This document shows, in pieces, positions 59,610 through 64,000 of a stretch of 64,000 nt of DNA. A model generated the notes under the pieces. That model had not been told where the DNA came from and made no database searches. It was given only the letters and a program-made list of their open reading frames with translations. The translations under genes and the position numbers were made by a program. Every line of letters begins with the position of its first letter. The first letter of the stretch is position 1. This stretch comes from Siniperca chuatsi (lineage: Eukaryota > Chordata > Actinopteri > Centrarchiformes > Sinipercidae), in contig NC_058044.1 of NCBI RefSeq assembly GCF_020085105.1, positions 23,235,206-23,299,205 of the forward strand, read 5' to 3'.

Positions 59610-61959
59610 AATAGAGTAAATTTCAGTGAGGAAATATTATGCTGAATTTTACTCATTGCCTGTTGTCAGTCTCTACATTGCTATTGACCTTGTGCTTATT
59701 ACCAGTTGTCAGACTCAACAAATTTGTTGCGGTTAGCCATTTTATCATATCACATTTTTATCATAGCTCATATTTCCATAGTTTTTGCCAATTTCCAAGC
59801 TTTGCATTGACTGTGCCACACCTTATAATTCACTGCTGTAGAAATAATGTGTAATCAGTATTACCACCATTTGTATTGAATAACAAGGCACACTGGATTC
59901 CTCTTGCTCCTGTCTCTCCAGCCATACCTCTGCCTCAGCCAGCTGCCCCCCTGCTTATTCCACTTCCAGTCCCCACTTCCCTTACAATAAATACCCTTTT
60001 CATTTCATCTATGTCTGCGTTTGGGTTGAATCTGCAAATCATAACACTTAAAGAATGTTTGCAAGCCCTTAAAAAGTCTTCAATTGCCTTAAATTTATTT
60101 TTGTTTATACAGGTGTCTAATACATCATGACAGAATATATCATGGTGATAAAAGTCTGCAAAGCAAAGTGTCCTTTTCTTGAACCAAAACAAACATTTGG
60201 AAAAATGTCAGTGTTGTCATTTAAATAATTGGAAAAATGTCAAGCAGCTATGAATACAACTTGCATGTGCTTACTTGTGTGGCAAACTGTCTTAAATGTT
60301 ATTCTAAGAAGCATTTAAAAAGCCTTAAATTTAACTTGCTAATGCCTGCAGATGTCCTATTTTAACTGAAATGTAGTTCATCGCTTAAAAAACCCCAAAA
60401 CTCAACACTGATAATGTTGAAATCATAGGTCTATGGTTGTTTCTGTCCTGGAACTACAACAATGCAAGACAAAGTATATTTACTGACAAGCAGTTTTGGG
60501 TGTATTAATTTAGTTCTTGTGCACTTTGATCTGTTGACAAATCAAGGAGTTGCAATGATGGTGATGACATAATTTTATAAGAAATATACTAGGGAGGAGG
60601 TAGTCATGATATTCTGTCAATATGCTGCAGTTGATGCTTATGATGGTGGTAGAGGTCATGATTATGGTGATGAGAGGTACTGTATATTATACTATACTTA
60701 TATTATTATATACTTTGGGGGACCTGTTATGGACACTGCACTAGTGAAAGGTGCCCTTTTTTATGTTGTTTCTGTATCTAGTTTTGTATGTTTGTCTCAT
60801 CCTCTGTACAATAATTATGCTTGCTGCAGTACATATTTCCTACCTAGAAATGTAACTTGCACCTGATCTCAATGACATTTGGGCTTGATAGGTGTATTTT
60901 TTTTACTGCTGCACTGAGTATCTTGGAAAATAAATGTTGAGGTCATGAATTACAGAAGCAATGGCATTTCATTGGTAGGATAGTATAGAGATTAAATTAC
61001 AACACCATGCAATGCCTTTTTAATACACAAAATCTAAGTGTACGGTCAGGGTTTAGTAAGCAAGTGACCAATCAGCAATATTGTAGAAAGGTAAATAACG
61101 TAATAAGGACGTGTAAACGACGTCTCAGCAACGTTGTGTGAGGACTGTCTGCCGACGTAATCACAACGTTGGGGTTAGGTTATTATATTACCTCGTCAAA
61201 TGTAACGTTTTTAAAACGTAACGTATTCACAACGTTGTTTTGTGACGTCGCAGCTACGGGGCCCTGAGCTTACGTTTGAACGTAAATACTACATAATTTT
61301 ATACGTAAAGCAGACGTTATGATACCAATAGAGGGCGTTCATCGTACGTTGCCCCAACCACATGTTGTTTGTAGGGTAGGGGGGAATTATCAGCTTATTG
61401 CTTTGACCAGCGACGCGAACCCGGATTTTATTTTGACATATAGGACGACTATGATGGGTCAGCATCCCAAATACACTCCAGCTCCTGGGAATGTATTTAA
61501 TCTGGTCAACTACTAATTTGTTTGTGTTCAATCTAACAAGTTCTGTCAAGCCTCCACCACATACAGTACGTGTACAATGACAAACACAAGAACAACCGAG
61601 AAACCCATGCATCGCAGCCTCAAAAAACAAATTTACTTCCTCACAGAATAACCACAACCTCTTTCAAAATGTGCATAAAGATCAGCACAAAATAACAGTT
61701 AACAAAACTCATCTTGCACAGTTTAATCGAGAAATTGCAAAGTGCTTGATCATTGTAAACAAAAAAGAGAAATTGCATGATTTTTTTTTTTTAAACCTCT
61801 GCCTCTTAAAATGTATGAGTCTACTTTCTCCCTCCAACATTTGTGCTCTCTTTGGTAGAAAATCCTTGTTGTCCAGGAAATCCAGTCTCATTTCTGCGTG
61901 TTGTTTCTGGACCAGAGCAGTAGTAGAGGGCCAGGAGGAAGAGAAACAGAGGTGTGTGT

Positions 61960-61990
<31 letters not shown>

Positions 61991-62112
61991 CTGTTTGACA
62001 TGAGATGAAAAGTGAAGTGTGTTGTATATCATGCATACATTTTTATATGATTACTTGAGCTATATGCAGATACAGACATAACAGTCTTTGTGTGTATTTC
62101 ATGTGTCTGTTG
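59610..62112. other. Intergenic region with an ACGT-rich tract
   Basis: No gene recognised. It contains the ACGT-rich tract (61,098-61,349) and a GT microsatellite at about 61,953-61,990; the 3' UTR of the samd1-like gene probably extends into the right end. Confidence 0.5.
61098..61349. repeat. ACGT-rich tract
   Basis: Sixteen ACGT tetramers in 252 bp, many as AACGTT, TACGTA-like or GACGTC. About one would be expected by chance. It is probably part of a CpG-bearing repeat family, but the boundaries are unclear. Confidence 0.7.
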
Positions 62113-62496
62113 TTAGCAGTCATCATCCTTAAAGTGCGTTTTCTGCAGAACCTTTACATGGCGCTCATAGATCTTGAGGGCGGGACCGAGTCTGATTGAC
62201 AGGCCAGTCAAAACATCGTTACGCTGCATGAGGAGAAGAGACTTGCCATCGATTTCCTAATGAAGAGAGCAAAGCAATGTGGGTAGGTAGATGTAGGTTA
62301 CAACTGTAAAACGTTACAGTACAGTCATTAATCCTGTCTCTGGTGGCCTCTAGTGGTTGTTAAAGGAAGTTACAGGCTCACCTGGGTCCTGAAGGCAGCA
62401 GCCTGCTCAGGGAAACCTGCTGCTGTGAAATAACTGACCACATCAGACACTGTCCAGTCCACCGGGCTCCCAATGGCCCCCTCAGACTTCATAAAC
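62113..62496 (-). CDS. samd1: SAM-domain protein, samd1-like, last two exons
   Basis: The C-terminal SAM domain of a SAMD1/SAMD13-type protein. Exons on minus: 62382-62496 ([27 protein letters not shown]) and 62113-62256 ([36 protein letters not shown], ending KDDDC). The join is in frame and both ends have GT/AG. The domain is the polymerising SAM that in SAMD1 helps bind chromatin partners at unmethylated CpG islands. The first part of the gene, including any winged-helix DNA-binding domain, lies beyond the right edge, and the 5' exon was not found up to 64,000. I prefer samd1 to samd13 from wording of the helices and from synteny with dnajb1, tecr and ndufb7. The C-terminus is shorter than in mammalian SAMD1 as I remember it. 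Confidence 0.8.
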
Positions 62497-62829
62497 CTAC
62501 AGAGATGAGGAAGAGGGCGGTTGGCCCATTACAAGTTAGTAAATTGCAGTAAATTTATAAAGTTATGTCAGAGCTGACAGAGCTAACAGTTTAATTAAGG
62601 ATGATGATTTTCTGTAATGGGTATTTATTTCCTATGTTTTGGTAGTTAGTATTGGTTTATTAGAATGGGAGCACTGTGATTTCCATGTTTTTATGGATCA
62701 ATAAATTAAACCTTGAACCTATTAATGTAAACAGGAGTATCAGATATTACGTTCTGATTAATATTGAATGTCTAGACTTTGTTTCATTTTATTTTAAACT
62801 GGTTATAAGCAATATTTTTTAAATAATGT

Positions 62830-63350
62830 ATCAAATGACAATGTGAAAGGGGTCGCTGTCACCTGAATCTGCAGCTGCCCTCGACTTTACGGAGCTTTAT
62901 GGTGAGTTTCAGCTAGTCTGGCAGTCTGGCCCAACTTTACTGTTTTGTTTCACCCTCACTGCTCCCATAGCGTTGATTTCAGCCACAACAGGCTGCTATT
63001 TTCAGTGAAAAAGCTCTTAAAAACCCACCGCACACCACCTGCTCAGCACTAAACAACAGACAGAACTAGCTGGTGAACATAGTGGAGCATTTGGCAGCTA
63101 AAAAGCCAGATATTTCCCTCAGGAGTTGGCAGAGACCAAAAACAGCGCTAAAAGAGAGTGAGTATTGGACTCACATTCATCAGGTGAACACAAACACGAC
63201 TCCAAATAAATGATAATGTTGCGGCGTAACTGCTAGATGTGTAAATAAGCAACTGTTTGCTAATAAGTTTGCCATATCAACTTAAAAGGTGATAAAATGT
63301 CAATATTGTGTTCACAACTTGTTTCCGCTGCCCCCAAGTGGCCAAAAAAA
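62830..63350 (+). repeat. Dispersed repeat, copy 2 (uninterrupted)
   Basis: Includes AACATAGTGGAGCATTTGGC and CCCCCAAGTGGCCAAAAA in the same order as the copy near 2,900-3,520, and shares its left part with 14,720-14,890 in reverse. It shows the empty site of the CCATAG MITE (GAGTTGGCAGAGACCAAAAA). Confidence 0.75.
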
Positions 63351-63479
63351 TCAGTTATTACAGGTTTAAGGTAATATAGTCAGGAAAAGGGTTATCTTGG
63401 ACTGCACAATATGGAGAAAACATGCAATGCCTGATGGTGATTTATTGAGATGGAAATTAACCTCACAGAGCCAGACTAC

Positions 63480-63800
63480 AGTGAAGTGAGAAAGTAGTTT
63501 TTGTTTCAGCTCTGTACTCCAGCTCATTGGTTTTAAAATTCAACAATAAAGAACCAACTTTCAGCTTTAATTTGAGGGTGTTTACATCCTTTTTAGGTGA
63601 ACAGTGGTTACACACTGTCATAGCCCTTTTTTATACATAGTCCCCACAATTTAAGATGATAAGGCAGCACAATGACCCTGAACATACAGACTAGGCAACC
63701 GCAGAGGTTTTTTTTAAGGCCAAACTGTGGGATATTCTCGATTGAGCGGTAACATGACCTCTGTCCAGCTGTGTGGAACCCCAAAATGTTCAATATTAAA
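63480..63800 (+). mobile_element. Decayed Tc1-like remnant
   Basis: Sequence like CAGCACAATGACCCTGAACA and TTTTTAAGGCCAAACTGTGG resembles the catalytic part of Tc1-like transposases (NDPEHT... then FFKAK.W). The preceding TCAGCTTTAATTTGAGGGTG is a common segment of such fish elements. Heavily broken; no ends located. Confidence 0.5.
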
Positions 63801-64000
63801 TCAATAAAAAAGACATTATGAAATAAATAATCACATGAATAAATTGTGTAAAATATATAAATAAACCAACTATTTGTGAAATAACTGCAGAAACTATTAA
63901 AATTCAACTCATTATTATGAAATGTTGTTTCATCATTAATTTTCATAAGAGCATTTTATTATCATTTTATTTATCATTTTTATTTTAATATAGACGCAGT

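Larger units (their letters stand above)
62497..64000. other. samd1-like intron with repeats
   Basis: Contains the intact dispersed repeat (about 62,830-63,350) and a decayed Tc1-like stretch (about 63,480-63,800). No further SAMD1 exon recognised before the edge. Confidence 0.5.

Overview
The window is vertebrate nuclear DNA and almost certainly from a ray-finned (teleost) fish. Genes are split by GT-AG introns, dinucleotide microsatellites are long and frequent, and the repeats are typical of teleosts: Tc1-like, hAT-like and TTAA-type MITEs, an I/Nimb-type LINE and an L2/CR1-type LINE. The coding sequences match vertebrate families closely.

Left part (1-16,200, minus strand): three tandem CD300/pIgR-like (CMRF35-like) immune receptor genes. 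All are built from phase-1 cassettes: short signal peptide, one Ig-V exon, optional Ser/Thr-rich stalk exon, transmembrane exon, and a tail with tyrosine motifs. The first is cut by the left edge; the other two can be assembled completely (314 and 273 aa). MITEs fill the introns and spacers.

Middle (18,800-42,830): dnajb1 (minus, 346 aa, with a four-unit heat-shock element and TATA box), tecr (plus, 308 aa, with two alternative first exons about 3.7 kb apart) and ndufb7 (minus, 122 aa). dnajb1, tecr and ndufb7 are also neighbours on human 19p13, so this is an old conserved block.

Right part (43,050-64,000): a degenerate I/Nimb-type LINE, then a complete second-type VCP/p97 gene (minus, 18 coding exons, 808 aa), then an unidentified small spliced locus on plus (58.6-59.6 kb), an ACGT-rich tract, and the last two exons of a samd1-like SAM-domain gene (minus). 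SAMD1 lies near DNAJB1/TECR/NDUFB7 in human, but VCP does not, so the VCP-like gene is the unexpected member of the block.

Functionally the genes are a mix: surface immune receptors, an Hsp40 co-chaperone, a very-long-chain fatty acid enzyme of the ER, a complex I accessory subunit, a AAA+ segregase and a chromatin SAM protein. No tRNA, rRNA, CRISPR or bacterial-type feature was seen. Exon boundaries were deduced by hand from reading frame, phase and splice consensus; transcripts would be needed to confirm them.
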